Source of the DNA: Bacteroidia bacterium
GTDB taxonomy: Bacteria; Bacteroidota; Bacteroidia; Cytophagales; Cyclobacteriaceae
DNA length: 64,000 bases
Direction: 5' to 3'
Assembly: GCA_030425425.1 (NCBI GenBank)
Contig: JAUIAO010000010.1
Span: forward strand, 1 to 64,000
The translations under genes and the position numbers were made by a program. The notes below the pieces were generated by a model. The model ran no database searches. It was not told the DNA's origin and saw only the letters and a list, made by a program, of their open reading frames with translations. The number at the start of each line of letters is the position of its first letter. Positions within the stretch are counted from its first letter, which is position 1. This document shows, in pieces, positions 1 to 8,207 of this stretch.

Positions 1-1
1 T

Positions 2-202
2 ACAGCCGACTGTATGGACATTATTCTCAATTGTGGCATTAAGTCCGCAATGAGTGAGTTTGATCATCCTAGAGTTCTGGGAATGGCCAAAGAACGAAAC
101 TTGAAAGTGTATCCGATCAAAAATCGGCGAAATATCAAAAAACGATCTAATGAGATTCTAATCACAAATTATTTACCCAACTATCAACTTTTTGAACAAT
201 GA
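2..202 (+). CDS. C-terminal part of an unknown protein, cut by the window edge
   Basis: The frame is open from the first bases of the window through the ATG at 14 to a TGA at 200-202, so the true start may lie to the left. The visible part is about 66 residues, basic near its middle, with no motif I recognise. Its stop overlaps the ATG of the next gene (ATGA at 199-202), which suggests translational coupling and supports it being a real gene. Function unknown. Confidence 0.35.
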   Translation, partial: TADCMDIILNCGIKSAMSEFDHPRVLGMAKERNLKVYPIKNRRNIKKRSNEILITNYLPNYQLFEQ

Positions 203-558
203 CACAAGAACCTATTATATGGAAATGGCATGAGTTGGAAGACGGATTTGGTGGATATGCATCAGCTCGTGTCGGATCAGGTGAAAATATCCAGATTATA
301 ACTACTTCGGTGAGCACAGATTCAAGCGAGGTACACTTTAAAAACCTCATGGAAAAGATCAGCGAAGAAAGAGTATTTCACTTTAGGTGGCACAAGCCAA
401 CAAAGCCTGGAGAACTAAGCTGCAGCTGTGATCTATGCGGAAAGCCAATAACCACAGAAGATAAGTACCCTACCAGGATAGAGCAAAATGGAAAAGAAGT
501 GATCTTCCACGAGGATTGTGGAACTATCGTCAGAAATGGAAACTACCGAATTGCCTAA
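199..558 (+). CDS. small zinc-finger-like protein, function unknown
   Basis: A 119-residue protein. The N-terminal half has no recognisable motif. The C-terminal half has a Cys-x-Cys-x-x-Cys cluster (about residues 74-79) followed some 30 residues later by His-x-x-Cys, a spacing expected of a treble-clef or LIM-like zinc site. It overlaps the upstream frame by ATGA. In small phage or accessory proteins such knuckles often serve nucleic acid or protein binding, but that is inference. It ends nine bases before the nested inverted-repeat element at 567-726. Confidence 0.55.
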   Translation: MTQEPIIWKWHELEDGFGGYASARVGSGENIQIITTSVSTDSSEVHFKNLMEKISEERVFHFRWHKPTKPGELSCSCDLCGKPITTEDKYPTRIEQNGKEVIFHEDCGTIVRNGNYRIA

Positions 559-566
559 TGAATGCT

Positions 567-726
567 AATGTGATCCTGATAAACGCTGGTGACAGGCTGC
601 AAGCCTGGCAGGAAAAGCGTTAAACGGACACCTTAGCAGTAGCCTGTCACTTGCGTTTTATCATGTGTTCGGGTGAGTGCCTTTCGGCCTTGATAAAATT
701 TGCTTGGTGTCCATCAGGATCACATT
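567..726. repeat. 160-bp nested inverted-repeat element (structured RNA or MITE-like)
   Basis: The ends form a perfect 14-bp inverted repeat (567-580 with 713-726). Inside it, 626-632 pairs with 706-712 directly next to the outer stem, 656-663 with 691-698, 582-587 with 616-621, and 593-598 with 602-607 around a 3-nt loop. A 9-bp alternative pairs 590-598 with 641-649 and would disrupt that hairpin. The direct repeat AATGAAT lies just outside both ends (557-563 and 731-737), which could be a target duplication. No reverse transcriptase or transposase is visible nearby. RNA or mobile origin cannot be settled here. Confidence 0.4.
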
Positions 727-769
727 CAGGAATGAATAGTATACTGGGAATTTAACAAATTGATTAATT

Positions 770-991
770 ATGATAAAGGAAGATTGTACACATAAGACAG
801 TAGACAAGCTCGAAAAAGAGCTTCTTTTTAACGAGGTAATGAGATTACGAAGGAGACATGTCGATGCATGTTTATTACTAGAGGAAGTAATTGATATTGA
901 TGAAATATCACCTCGTTCAAAAGAAGAGGTGATAACCAAGATCAAACAATTTGTTAAATGGAAGGATACGGCCGAAGGCATTCATTCCTGA
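770..991 (+). CDS. hypothetical 73-residue protein
   Basis: A highly charged protein, apparently all helical, with no signal peptide, membrane segment or motif that I recognise. It starts with ATG 44 bp after the inverted-repeat element and is followed by hairpins at 1002-1110. An opposing frame at 661-981 overlaps it, but this strand agrees better with the preceding genes. Function unknown. Confidence 0.4.
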   Translation: MIKEDCTHKTVDKLEKELLFNEVMRLRRRHVDACLLLEEVIDIDEISPRSKEEVITKIKQFVKWKDTAEGIHS

Positions 992-1001
992 ACACCAAGC
1001 T

Positions 1002-1110
1002 ATCCGGCGTTTCAATGCCGGATTTAGCGGCTGTTAGCATTTATTATAGCCTCTGAGAATCAATCAGACGCACACACCATCAGACCTCTTCCAAATACGC
1101 GATTCTCAGA
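1002..1110. other. paired hairpins between convergent genes
   Basis: A 7-bp stem (1002-1008 with 1017-1023) is followed by a 10-bp inverted repeat (1052-1061 with 1101-1110). They lie between the + gene ending at 991 and the - gene ending at 1115. There is no clear T tract, so terminator function is only a guess. Confidence 0.3.
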
Positions 1111-1114
1111 TGCT

Positions 1115-1507
1115 TCATTTTCCGCTTTTTTGTTTCATCCAAAGCAAAACACCTATAAGTATGAAGCCAGCTCCTATTCCTACTATGATATATTGAATAT
1201 TGAAAAAGCTTTCGGGGTAATGTGATTGCTTTGGACCATTCACATCACTTTCATCATCATCTGTCCCCATCTTTACCAACTTACCCTCATCTGGATAATC
1301 TTTATCCATACCACCTTTAGATAAACCAAACACGGAATGACTACTGCTATCAATGTTCGGAGGGGGATTAGTGCCGCCACCACTTCCAGAATCACCACTG
1401 TTATCAACATGGTGATAGTTTCTGGATGTTTGCACACTATCCTGGTCATCTTCACCTTCTCCCTGGCTTAGAACCAATACAGTCAAAATCATCAATACTC
1501 TAATCAT
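1115..1507 (-). CDS. small membrane-anchored protein with low-complexity middle
   Basis: A 130-residue protein with a short hydrophobic N-terminal segment (signal peptide or anchor). Its middle is low-complexity, acidic and rich in Gly, Ser, Pro and Asn. A C-terminal hydrophobic helix (about residues 103-124) ends in a short Lys-rich tail. The shape suggests an envelope protein anchored at its C terminus. No family recognised. It lies 11 bp downstream of the next minus-strand gene, so the two probably share a transcript. It may be a lysogeny-expressed accessory gene. Confidence 0.5.
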   Translation of the reverse strand: MIRVLMILTVLVLSQGEGEDDQDSVQTSRNYHHVDNSGDSGSGGGTNPPPNIDSSSHSVFGLSKGGMDKDYPDEGKLVKMGTDDDESDVNGPKQSHYPESFFNIQYIIVGIGAGFILIGVLLWMKQKSGK

Positions 1508-1518
1508 TCCAAAACACT

Positions 1519-1758
1519 TTAAATTAACCCAATCTCATCCAAATAATACTGCTCTCCATCCTCAGCCAGTATTAGCACCTTTACACTTCTATACCCATCT
1601 TCAGGGCATGTCTCAAAAAACACGTGTTTTATGCGTTTTACCCATCTCTGACGGCCATACTTCACTCTGGTGAATCTGAGGCCCACTAAATCATCATACA
1701 TCGTTATAAAAATCAAAAATCGTCCCGTTACAAACGGGACACCACTTTTTGCACTCAA
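1519..1758 (-). CDS. hypothetical 79-residue protein
   Basis: A small basic protein with no recognised family. The first 19 codons cover a perfect 7-bp hairpin (1722-1728 with 1734-1740) that contains GTTACAAA, the same word that is repeated in the adjacent region 1832-2087. Translation may therefore start at the internal Met near position 1701, giving 60 residues and leaving the hairpin in the leader. It is first in a two-gene minus-strand unit. Confidence 0.45.
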   Translation of the reverse strand: MSAKSGVPFVTGRFLIFITMYDDLVGLRFTRVKYGRQRWVKRIKHVFFETCPEDGYRSVKVLILAEDGEQYYLDEIGLI

Positions 1759-1831
1759 CTAAGAATAAAACCAACACCTTCCAACTGATTGTTTCCTTAA
1801 CAATCCTTCTACTTAATTTTACTCTAAATTT

Positions 1832-2087
1832 CTGTAACTCTGTAACCAAAATAAGAATACTATATATATCCCCTTCAAATTCAGTCTGTTGACTGGTTAC
1901 GAAATCAATATTATTTCTGTAACTATTAGAAGCTGGTTACAGAAAGTTTGTAACCAAATTGAAGTCAAGAATTCGGTTACAAAAACAGAAAATCAGTTAC
2001 AAATTCAAAATTTCACTTTGTATCCAAATAAATAACTGATTATCAATAAGTTAAATAACATTCAATACAGAGTTACAGAGTTACAAA
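1832..2087. repeat. iteron-like array of GTTACA motifs
   Basis: About ten copies of GTTAC(A/G)(A/G)A, in both orientations, lie in this non-coding stretch: inverted at 1832, 1840, 1918 and 1947, direct near 1896, 1936, 1976, 1996, 2072 and 2080. The region separates minus-strand genes from the + strand structural genes that start at 2190. Further copies occur at 1727 and 22376. Iterated words in such a position are typical of repressor operators or of a replication origin. The rest of 1759-2189 holds only AT-rich sequence, with direct repeats of CAGTAGAT and TAGACAT near 2118-2155. Confidence 0.5.
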
Positions 2088-2189
2088 AAACTTTACCGTA
2101 AATTCAGTTTCAACATCAGTAGATATTAATAGACATATTTTAGACATTCAGTAGATTTTTGTACTTTTAAGGGAACAAAGCCATTAATC

Positions 2190-2783
2190 ATGAATATCTT
2201 TCTTCCCATCCATAAGCCGTTGCTGCGTGCTTATCTCAAATATTTATTTGAGGAAATACCAAATGCGCCCTGGGTCCCTCTTTACAAAGCATCATCAAAG
2301 TCAGATTTTGGAAATGCCTGCATATCCTTCGTTCGATATGCGGATCGTCCGATCAACACGCCAGAGCCTGGAGGTAAATTTCATAGTGAGCATGCAGATG
2401 AGGAATGGATCTGTTTAATGATGCCAAAACTGGATCGCTTGGCAAATGCACCGAACTATCATCTATACTATACTATGGAGGATATTGCTAAACTCAATCA
2501 TCTCCTTCAAGTACTTTTCAATATAGATTTTGATAGTTACTACCTCACAGGTAAAAAAGCTGGAGAAAAACAAAAAGATATCATCATGTCATTTGTAATG
2601 AGTAGGAAGCTTGCTGGTGTATCAGATGTTGATACACTAAAAAAACGACAGTATAGAAATGAGTTAAATTATACCAAAAAACTATTGAAGCAAATGAGAG
2701 ATTTAGCCTATCGTAGACATGAAAATATTCAATTCATAAACCAACAAATGAATGTAAATATTGATAAAATAATTTTTAGTTAA
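2190..2783 (+). CDS. hypothetical phage protein, first gene of the structural block
   Basis: A 197-residue soluble protein, mostly helical, with a Lys- and Arg-rich C-terminal half. I see no signal peptide, transmembrane segment or catalytic motif. It starts about 100 bp after the GTTACA array and is followed 16 bp later by another unknown gene, in the same direction as the capsid genes. It may be an early structural or regulatory protein; no function is assigned. Confidence 0.55.
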   Translation: MNIFLPIHKPLLRAYLKYLFEEIPNAPWVPLYKASSKSDFGNACISFVRYADRPINTPEPGGKFHSEHADEEWICLMMPKLDRLANAPNYHLYYTMEDIAKLNHLLQVLFNIDFDSYYLTGKKAGEKQKDIIMSFVMSRKLAGVSDVDTLKKRQYRNELNYTKKLLKQMRDLAYRRHENIQFINQQMNVNIDKIIFS

Positions 2784-2799
2784 TTCTAGCATTTAAAGC

Positions 2800-3195
2800 G
2801 TGAAAGAACGAATCCAAAACATCTGCCGCATCCAATATGTGCTACTCTCTCAGATTGATTCTGAAGAAATCGATCGAGTAAACAAAACACAATCTTTATC
2901 AATTGATGGAGATTGGGTAGATCTTCCCATTGCTAAGTCTGGCACCATGAGAATACAAACGGATGAAGGAAAGTCCGGAACGATGTACAGCTCCGATATC
3001 AGCTGCACTCTGATAGAAAAAGTGTTAGTTACCGAACCTATCATCCTTAAAGTAACCTTGACAGATGATCAGACCTTATATATCGGTGAAAAAGACTTTC
3101 CTGTATTAGACATGAGCGAACAACACATGTTAGCAGGTAAAGCAATCAGCATCTCATACAATTCCTGGCATTACCCATTCGAACCATCTGAATAA
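2800..3195 (+). CDS. hypothetical phage protein (GTG start)
   Basis: A 131-residue protein starting with GTG at 2800; no ATG lies near the beginning of the frame. It appears rich in beta strand and has no motif that I recognise. It lies between the gene at 2190 and the small membrane ORF at 3197 with almost no spacing, consistent with one operon. Possibly a virion or head-tail protein, by position only. Confidence 0.5.
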   Translation: MKERIQNICRIQYVLLSQIDSEEIDRVNKTQSLSIDGDWVDLPIAKSGTMRIQTDEGKSGTMYSSDISCTLIEKVLVTEPIILKVTLTDDQTLYIGEKDFPVLDMSEQHMLAGKAISISYNSWHYPFEPSE

Positions 3196-3196
3196 A

Positions 3197-3310
3197 ATGA
3201 AAGTAGTAATTGCTATACTATTTGTATTTTGGTCTGTAATTGTTTTAATATCATTTTTGGACTGTATTGATTCATCAAATCATCCGCACGATATGGATTC
3301 ACATCCATGA
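3197..3310 (+). CDS. 37-residue single-span membrane protein
   Basis: A short ORF starting 2 bp after the previous stop. About 20 hydrophobic residues at the N terminus form one membrane helix, followed by a short tail rich in His and Asp. Tight spacing supports it. Role unknown. Confidence 0.35.
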   Translation: MKVVIAILFVFWSVIVLISFLDCIDSSNHPHDMDSHP

Positions 3311-3315
3311 ATTGA

Positions 3316-3349
3316 GTCCTTTCAGCTCATTTTCAAGGAATTAACATTG
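3316..3349 (+). promoter_or_regulatory. candidate phage promoter for the capsid operon
   Basis: GTCCTTTC begins at 3316. The TAACATTG box at 3342-3349 follows TCCTTT by 19 nt and matches TAnnTTTG at all but one position. The S49 protease ATG is 20 bp further on. The same layout occurs upstream of five other phage genes. Confidence 0.45.
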
Positions 3350-3368
3350 CTTAGGTAATTACTAAGCT

Positions 3369-4319
3369 ATGCGTCCTTCAGCCAATTGGCAATATCTTCT
3401 TCTATCTCAGATCACTCGTGGAGCATTCATGATTGATCCTCGTCATGCTATCGGATTAGGAGATCACGTTTCTCATATCCTTTCCAAAGACAAACCTTTC
3501 GCTGAAGTACCGGAACGAGAAGATTTTAAAATCAAGCTATTTAATCCATCAGAAGGGTCTATTAATGGACAGTCTGGATTTCAAATGGCTGTTTCGCAAT
3601 CAGATTCATCTTACGACTCAGTCCCAAAAGGATCAACTGCAATTTTCTCCATTCATGGCACTATGCTTAAGTATGGTACCTGGTGCGATTATGGCACTGA
3701 AGAAATAGCAGGATTTATTCGTGAAGCGGTTCACCATAAGAATATTGGAAGTATCGTTCTCGATGTTGATTCAGGCGGCGGATCTGTTTCAGCTATTCCT
3801 CCCTTACTTCAGGTAATTGAAGAGGCGAAAGCAGCCGGCAAACCTGTAGTCGCATCTGTAGATCTATGCGCCAGTGCTGCGCTTTACACAGCATCAGCAT
3901 GTAATTCCATTATTGCCACCAATTCAGTTTCTTCTGAGATTGGATCAATAGGTGTGATGATCAGCTTTTGGGATGTGATTCCAAAATATGAAGCTGAGGG
4001 CTATAAGTTTCATAAGATCTACGCCACACAATCGACTGACAAGAACCAGGCTTTTGAAATGGCTCTGGAAGGAAAATACGATCTGATTAAATCAGAACTA
4101 CTTGATCCTTTAGCCATCGAATTTCAAAATCATTTCAAAGCTGCTAGATCAGGCAAACTCAATGAAGAAATACCAGGAATACTAACCGGTAAAACATTTT
4201 TCGCGAAACAAGCACTCGAATATGGTATGATCGATGAAATCGGTCCATTAGACCTAGCTGTTGAAAGAGCACAGCAATTAGCAGAAGCAATTCAATTTTC
4301 TAATAACTATAAATCTTAG
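3369..4319 (+). CDS. S49-family (SppA-like) prohead protease
   Basis: A 316-residue serine peptidase of the SppA/ClpP fold. Visible hallmarks are the strand and glycine turn near residues 130-139 (DVDSGGG) and the nucleophile region around Ser169 (CASAALY), followed by the SEIGSIGV segment. In phages, S49 enzymes process the capsid and scaffold during prohead maturation. It lies 3 bp before the major capsid gene, whose protein carries a scaffold-like N-terminal arm, so cleavage of that arm is the likely job. A candidate phage promoter precedes it. Confidence 0.85.
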   Translation: MRPSANWQYLLLSQITRGAFMIDPRHAIGLGDHVSHILSKDKPFAEVPEREDFKIKLFNPSEGSINGQSGFQMAVSQSDSSYDSVPKGSTAIFSIHGTMLKYGTWCDYGTEEIAGFIREAVHHKNIGSIVLDVDSGGGSVSAIPPLLQVIEEAKAAGKPVVASVDLCASAALYTASACNSIIATNSVSSEIGSIGVMISFWDVIPKYEAEGYKFHKIYATQSTDKNQAFEMALEGKYDLIKSELLDPLAIEFQNHFKAARSGKLNEEIPGILTGKTFFAKQALEYGMIDEIGPLDLAVERAQQLAEAIQFSNNYKS

Positions 4320-4322
4320 CAC

Positions 4323-5888
4323 ATGAAACGAATGGCATCCATTATTCTGACTTTCCTGGGCATATCAGCCTTCGATAAGAAAGATGGAAAACCAGCGCTG
4401 ACAGAAGATCAGCGCAAAAAGGTGCTGGCCACATTTGGTGAGGAGTTTACGACGAAATTCGAAACATACTTATCAAATGGTGAAAACGAAGATGAAGCGC
4501 AGGCAGGCCAGGAGGTTGCCGAACTCATCAGTGCTTTCACATCAGCACAGAGCTCTACTACTGCTGCTATGCAAGAGCAGATAAACACTTTGCTCGATGC
4601 AAAGAAAAAACTTGAAGGTCAGGTGGAAACATTGGCCAATGCTTCAGAAGAAGATCCTATTCCTGAAATGGACGAATCAATTCCGAGAAAAGCAAATCAT
4701 CCTGCAGTAATGAAGGTAGATATGCGTAAGCCTGTTTATGCTGAAGTGGCACACTTCCTGAAAACAGGTAGAATGAAAGAAGTAGAAGCTGCTACTATTG
4801 ATGTTGCAGATCTTGCTACTGAGTTTGGAACTTACCTTAGTCAGGGAAACAACAACCTGGATGAAGTGAAAGCAATATTCCAGGGATTCACATCAGCTGA
4901 TTTGTTTACCTCAAAAATGGCTATCACAGAATGGAGAGCTTATCAGTCGTTGATCACATCGATTTCTCAGCAGTTCACTCCAAAGTGGACACCAAGTGGG
5001 CAGTCCAAGTTTAGACCGTTGACTATCCGTAATAGGAGACACAAGATCAACTTTCCTATTGTACCTGCAGAAGTACTGGAATCATATATGCTTCACATGT
5101 ATGATGAAGGTTTGGCACCTGATCAGATGCCAATCACCAAGTACATTTGGAACCAGCTGGTTTATCCTCAATTGGCTCAGGATATCGAAACCAGAATGAT
5201 TTTCAAAGGAGATTACGTGGAGAAAGCTTGGAACACTGTCAATGATGGTGACGCTGGTACAGCTCCTGAAGACTCAATGGATGGTATTGAAACCATTTTG
5301 GTAGATGGACTAGCTAGTGGTGATACAGGTATCAACTACTATGATGTCGGTAATTTTGACTTTACCTCGGCTACAAATGAGGAAATCCTTGACTATGTAG
5401 CAGATTTTGTCGATTGGATCGCTCCATTATTCAGGTCTAAGGTAATGCCGATCATGTGCTCTTGGGAATTCTATAAAGCTTATAAGCGTGCTTACAAAGC
5501 TGTGTGGGGACCAGGTAGCAGTAAATCTGACGAATCCAATTTTGGATCTGATATGGTTGATTTCAGCCGTCAGTTCCTTCGTCCGGTTGATGGTATGTAC
5601 AACTCACCTATTCTTTTGGTCACTCCAAAAGAAAACCTAATCAAGCTTCGTCACAAAAACGACATTCCGAGAGTAATCAACGATGTGCAGAAAGTGAACT
5701 ACGAAGTGAGAACTTTTGGCGAATACTGGTTAGGCGTTGGCCTTGCTTATGGTGAAGCTGCATTTGCATCCGTTCCGGCAGGCTATAAACCTAAGGATCA
5801 GATTGTAAAGGTATATGAAGCTCATACTACTTATCAGCAGAATAAGGGTATTGTAATTGCTTCAGGATCAGCTGGAGGCGGATTGTAA
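4323..5888 (+). CDS. major capsid protein with N-terminal scaffold-like arm and C-terminal Gly/Ser tag
   Basis: A 521-residue protein placed directly after the prohead protease, the typical position of the HK97-fold capsid protein. Roughly the first 130 residues are charged, helical and coiled-coil-like, resembling a delta or scaffold domain that the protease would remove. The remainder looks like a folded capsid domain. The last residues, SGSAGGGL, closely match the C termini of the proteins encoded at 5907-6497 and 27017-28837. Assignment as capsid rests on order, size and the neighbouring protease, not on a sequence match. Confidence 0.8.
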   Translation: MKRMASIILTFLGISAFDKKDGKPALTEDQRKKVLATFGEEFTTKFETYLSNGENEDEAQAGQEVAELISAFTSAQSSTTAAMQEQINTLLDAKKKLEGQVETLANASEEDPIPEMDESIPRKANHPAVMKVDMRKPVYAEVAHFLKTGRMKEVEAATIDVADLATEFGTYLSQGNNNLDEVKAIFQGFTSADLFTSKMAITEWRAYQSLITSISQQFTPKWTPSGQSKFRPLTIRNRRHKINFPIVPAEVLESYMLHMYDEGLAPDQMPITKYIWNQLVYPQLAQDIETRMIFKGDYVEKAWNTVNDGDAGTAPEDSMDGIETILVDGLASGDTGINYYDVGNFDFTSATNEEILDYVADFVDWIAPLFRSKVMPIMCSWEFYKAYKRAYKAVWGPGSSKSDESNFGSDMVDFSRQFLRPVDGMYNSPILLVTPKENLIKLRHKNDIPRVINDVQKVNYEVRTFGEYWLGVGLAYGEAAFASVPAGYKPKDQIVKVYEAHTTYQQNKGIVIASGSAGGGL

Positions 5889-5906
5889 TCTTAAAATTTT
5901 CTTCAA

Positions 5907-6497
5907 ATGACATACACTAAAGTATCTATAAGAAAATCTATCGGTGGGGGTGCAGGTACCCCTGCCGCTAAAGATCCGAATGTAATCATCATTCGTGTTC
6001 GTGATCTGGCTACTGATGCCAATGGCAATGTAACAGGTTTTCCTACTCGCGATTCACAAGGTGTGAAAAGCGCCAGTGGATTCACCATGGCAGATGCTGA
6101 AAAAGCACAAGCCATCTACATGACTCCTACCACCATCAATCGATTTGATAATGCGGAAGGAGATCCTGATAAGGCCGGTTGGACCCACAACTTCTCCGGA
6201 GAGCATCCAGGGGATGAGCTTGGTTTTGCAGAGTGGTTGCAAAACAACATCAATGAAGACTTCATCATTGTAAGTAAGGAATGTGGTGATGATCTGGGCA
6301 CCAGAGTTCACGGTACGCCTTGCAACCCAATGAAGCTTCAGGTAGAAGCTCAGGATAACTCTGAAGGCAAAATGTCCACGTTGACATTCGCACAATCTCA
6401 GAGAGGAAAGTACAAATCAATGCACTTCAGACATACACTTCCAGACTTAGCAGCTGACTGGGCTGAAGGTTCTAGTTCATCGGGAGGTGGATTGTAA
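5907..6497 (+). CDS. probable major tail tube (or head decoration) protein
   Basis: A 196-residue virion-type protein 18 bp after the capsid gene. The C-terminal half alternates strands in the manner of tail tube proteins, and it ends in SSSSGGGL, almost the same tag as the capsid protein. A strong intrinsic terminator follows at 6526-6570, so protease, capsid and this gene form one transcript. A head decoration protein is the main alternative. Only one candidate tube gene and no sheath gene are visible, which suits a siphovirus. Confidence 0.55.
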   Translation: MTYTKVSIRKSIGGGAGTPAAKDPNVIIIRVRDLATDANGNVTGFPTRDSQGVKSASGFTMADAEKAQAIYMTPTTINRFDNAEGDPDKAGWTHNFSGEHPGDELGFAEWLQNNINEDFIIVSKECGDDLGTRVHGTPCNPMKLQVEAQDNSEGKMSTLTFAQSQRGKYKSMHFRHTLPDLAADWAEGSSSSGGGL

Positions 6498-6525
6498 ATC
6501 ATTTATTTAATGGCGGTGAATAAAT

Positions 6526-6570
6526 GGGTTGTCTCCTGAGCTAGTCTAAGGTTCGGCAACCCTTTTTTTT
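6526..6570 (+). terminator. intrinsic terminator after the capsid operon
   Basis: A GGGTTG/CAACCC stem (6526-6531 with 6557-6562) is followed by eight T residues (6563-6570). Confidence 0.65.
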
Positions 6571-6588
6571 ATCCAAATCATAATTACC

Positions 6589-7626
6589 ATGGAAAAAAAA
6601 TCATATAACGCAAAGTCATCCAAAAAAACGCAGACACGAAAATCATCAAAGCCTGCAGGATCCAAAAAAACAATTACAGAGGAAAAAACAGATGTAGAAC
6701 AGATCAGAGAAGAATCGGATCTTGAACTACATGAAGCTGCAAAATCATCTTCTACAACTTCTTCATCTGAAGGATTATCAGGTGATAATCAAAAAAGTCA
6801 TTCAGATCAAAAGGCGTATAGCCCGTCAAAAGGGTCTGATGTTGACTCAAAAAGAATCACCATTGTAATCCCATACAAAGAATCTGCAGCAAAGGGCAAT
6901 GAATTGCTTTATGCGCTTCGCGCATGGGATAAATTCTTTCCTGATGCTGATATTGTCATCATTGGCGATAAGCCGGAATTCGTAAATGATCAAATCAAAC
7001 ACATCAAATTCCCAGATAGCCTTAATGGCGAAACTCTTGCTGGATCGCCAAACCCACAAATTGATGTAGCTCAGAAATTACTACTCGCTTGTGAGTCTGA
7101 ACTTGTCTCAGACTATTTCATCATCAGTAATGATGACATCTATCCAGTATGTCCAGTTACCCTTACATACATCGATCTACCAACGACTATGGGCAGACTT
7201 AAGCAAAGAGGTGCTCCAGGTGGCATGTATCGTGAAAACGCTGAGCGTACTTTACAAGCATTGAAGAAAGCTGGTGTCAAAGCTCCTTGGGATTATGCAA
7301 CTCATACACCTATGGGGGTATGGAAGAAGGAACTGAAGGAAGTCATTGAAAAATACAATGCAACCAAAAAAGGATTTCTTGTTGGTACTTTGTACATGAA
7401 TCTGAGTTATCCATCCCTGAGACCTATTGTAATTGATAATGGAGTGAAATCAGATCATCCAGGGACTCAATCTTATGTAGGTTCAGCGTTCAAAAAAGTG
7501 CAATCAGCTGCGATGGCTGAAGCATTCAAAACCAGGGTGTTTATCAACAATGATGACCGGGGATACGATTCTGTACTTCCTTTCCTCAAAAAGCTGTTCC
7601 CAGAAAAATCCAGATTTGAAATTTGA
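6589..7626 (+). CDS. Stealth-like / GT-A-type sugar transferase
   Basis: A 345-residue protein. The first 85 residues are a Lys- and Ser-rich, probably disordered arm. From residue 90 a Rossmann-like start (ITIVIPYKES) leads to an acidic NDD motif at 181-183 and a THTPMGVWKK segment near 238-247. These resemble the metal-binding and CR3 regions of Stealth-type sugar-phosphate transferases and GT-A enzymes. It lies just after the capsid and tail-tube genes, two of whose products carry Ser/Gly tags, so virion glycosylation is a reasonable inference. The family assignment is from motif resemblance only. Confidence 0.6.
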   Translation: MEKKSYNAKSSKKTQTRKSSKPAGSKKTITEEKTDVEQIREESDLELHEAAKSSSTTSSSEGLSGDNQKSHSDQKAYSPSKGSDVDSKRITIVIPYKESAAKGNELLYALRAWDKFFPDADIVIIGDKPEFVNDQIKHIKFPDSLNGETLAGSPNPQIDVAQKLLLACESELVSDYFIISNDDIYPVCPVTLTYIDLPTTMGRLKQRGAPGGMYRENAERTLQALKKAGVKAPWDYATHTPMGVWKKELKEVIEKYNATKKGFLVGTLYMNLSYPSLRPIVIDNGVKSDHPGTQSYVGSAFKKVQSAAMAEAFKTRVFINNDDRGYDSVLPFLKKLFPEKSRFEI

Positions 7627-8207
7627 GTCGTTTACTTGGTTTATTTGGTGATTTGTTTCCCCCACGTCCATGCGTGGGGGGTTTTTACCCCCTTCAGGTA
7701 AGTACACCTTACATTTCAAAGGAAGCACATAAAGGTCAAAACAACCGAAGGTTGCGAGAAGACTGGCCATTTCTCAATAATCCAGATTGCCCTCCAGAGC
7801 TTCAGATATTAGTCTCCAAAAAAATCACAGCCTATCATACTTATGTTGATGCCCATAAAAAATTATTCGATTGCACCAATTTGGACGAACAATTCGAAAC
7901 TGTGAAGCAACTCACAGAAGCTTTCATTGAAAATCAAGCAATCTTCCGGGAGCTTAACCATTACAAGCAGCACAATCGACCACTTGGAGAGCATCCATTA
8001 TTTGAAGAGTATCAGAAGATCAAAGCTTTGCGAACGCTGAGCCCGGTCGAAGCGTTCAAAAAGCAGGAAAAATTAAAACACAACATCTGGAGGTTGGAGT
8101 CCCAGCTCAACAATCCAAAACAGCAACATTTAAGAATAAGTCGCGAAAAGTTGATTGAGGAGAAACGATCTCAATTAGCTGAAATAGATAGATTAATAAA
8201 CCTATGA
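7623..8207 (+). CDS. hypothetical helical phage protein (TTG start)
   Basis: A 194-residue frame starting with TTG overlapping the previous stop (TTGA at 7623-7626). After a short Pro- and Gly-rich beginning it is charged and helical, coiled-coil-like toward the C terminus. The first 20 codons read through a strong hairpin with a T tract at 7659-7686, so the true start may lie further downstream. Residues encoded at 8032-8057 come from a palindromic repeat insertion. It overlaps the next gene by ATGA. Possibly a structural or assembly protein. Confidence 0.5.
   Translation: MSRLLGLFGDLFPPRPCVGGFYPLQVSTPYISKEAHKGQNNRRLREDWPFLNNPDCPPELQILVSKKITAYHTYVDAHKKLFDCTNLDEQFETVKQLTEAFIENQAIFRELNHYKQHNRPLGEHPLFEEYQKIKALRTLSPVEAFKKQEKLKHNIWRLESQLNNPKQQHLRISREKLIEEKRSQLAEIDRLINL
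7659..7686 (+). terminator. terminator-like hairpin at the start of the 7623 gene
   Basis: A perfect GC-rich 8-bp stem (7659-7666 with 7673-7680) with a 6-nt loop is followed by G and five T residues. It lies 33 bp after the end of the glycosyltransferase-like gene but inside the next open frame. Confidence 0.5.
8032..8057 (+). repeat. REP-like palindrome inside a coding region
   Basis: Perfect 7-bp arms (8032-8038 with 8051-8057) surround a TGAGCCCGGTCGAA core, a one-base-longer variant of the TGAGCCTGTCGAA core. The frame of the 7623-8207 gene stays open through it. Confidence 0.6.

Noticed and set aside
553-625. Integron attC site
   Set aside because: GTTAAAC fits the 3' consensus, but the partner core is imperfect and the stems are perfect and arranged differently.
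567-726. Retron msr-msd RNA
   Set aside because: The outer inverted repeat and size are suitable, but there is no reverse transcriptase gene in the window next to it.
661-981. Minus-strand 106-residue ORF
   Set aside because: Low-complexity Ser-rich shadow of the + strand gene, and overlaps the inverted-repeat element.
1832-2087. CRISPR array
   Set aside because: The repeated words are 6-8 bp with irregular spacing and mixed orientation; no cas gene.
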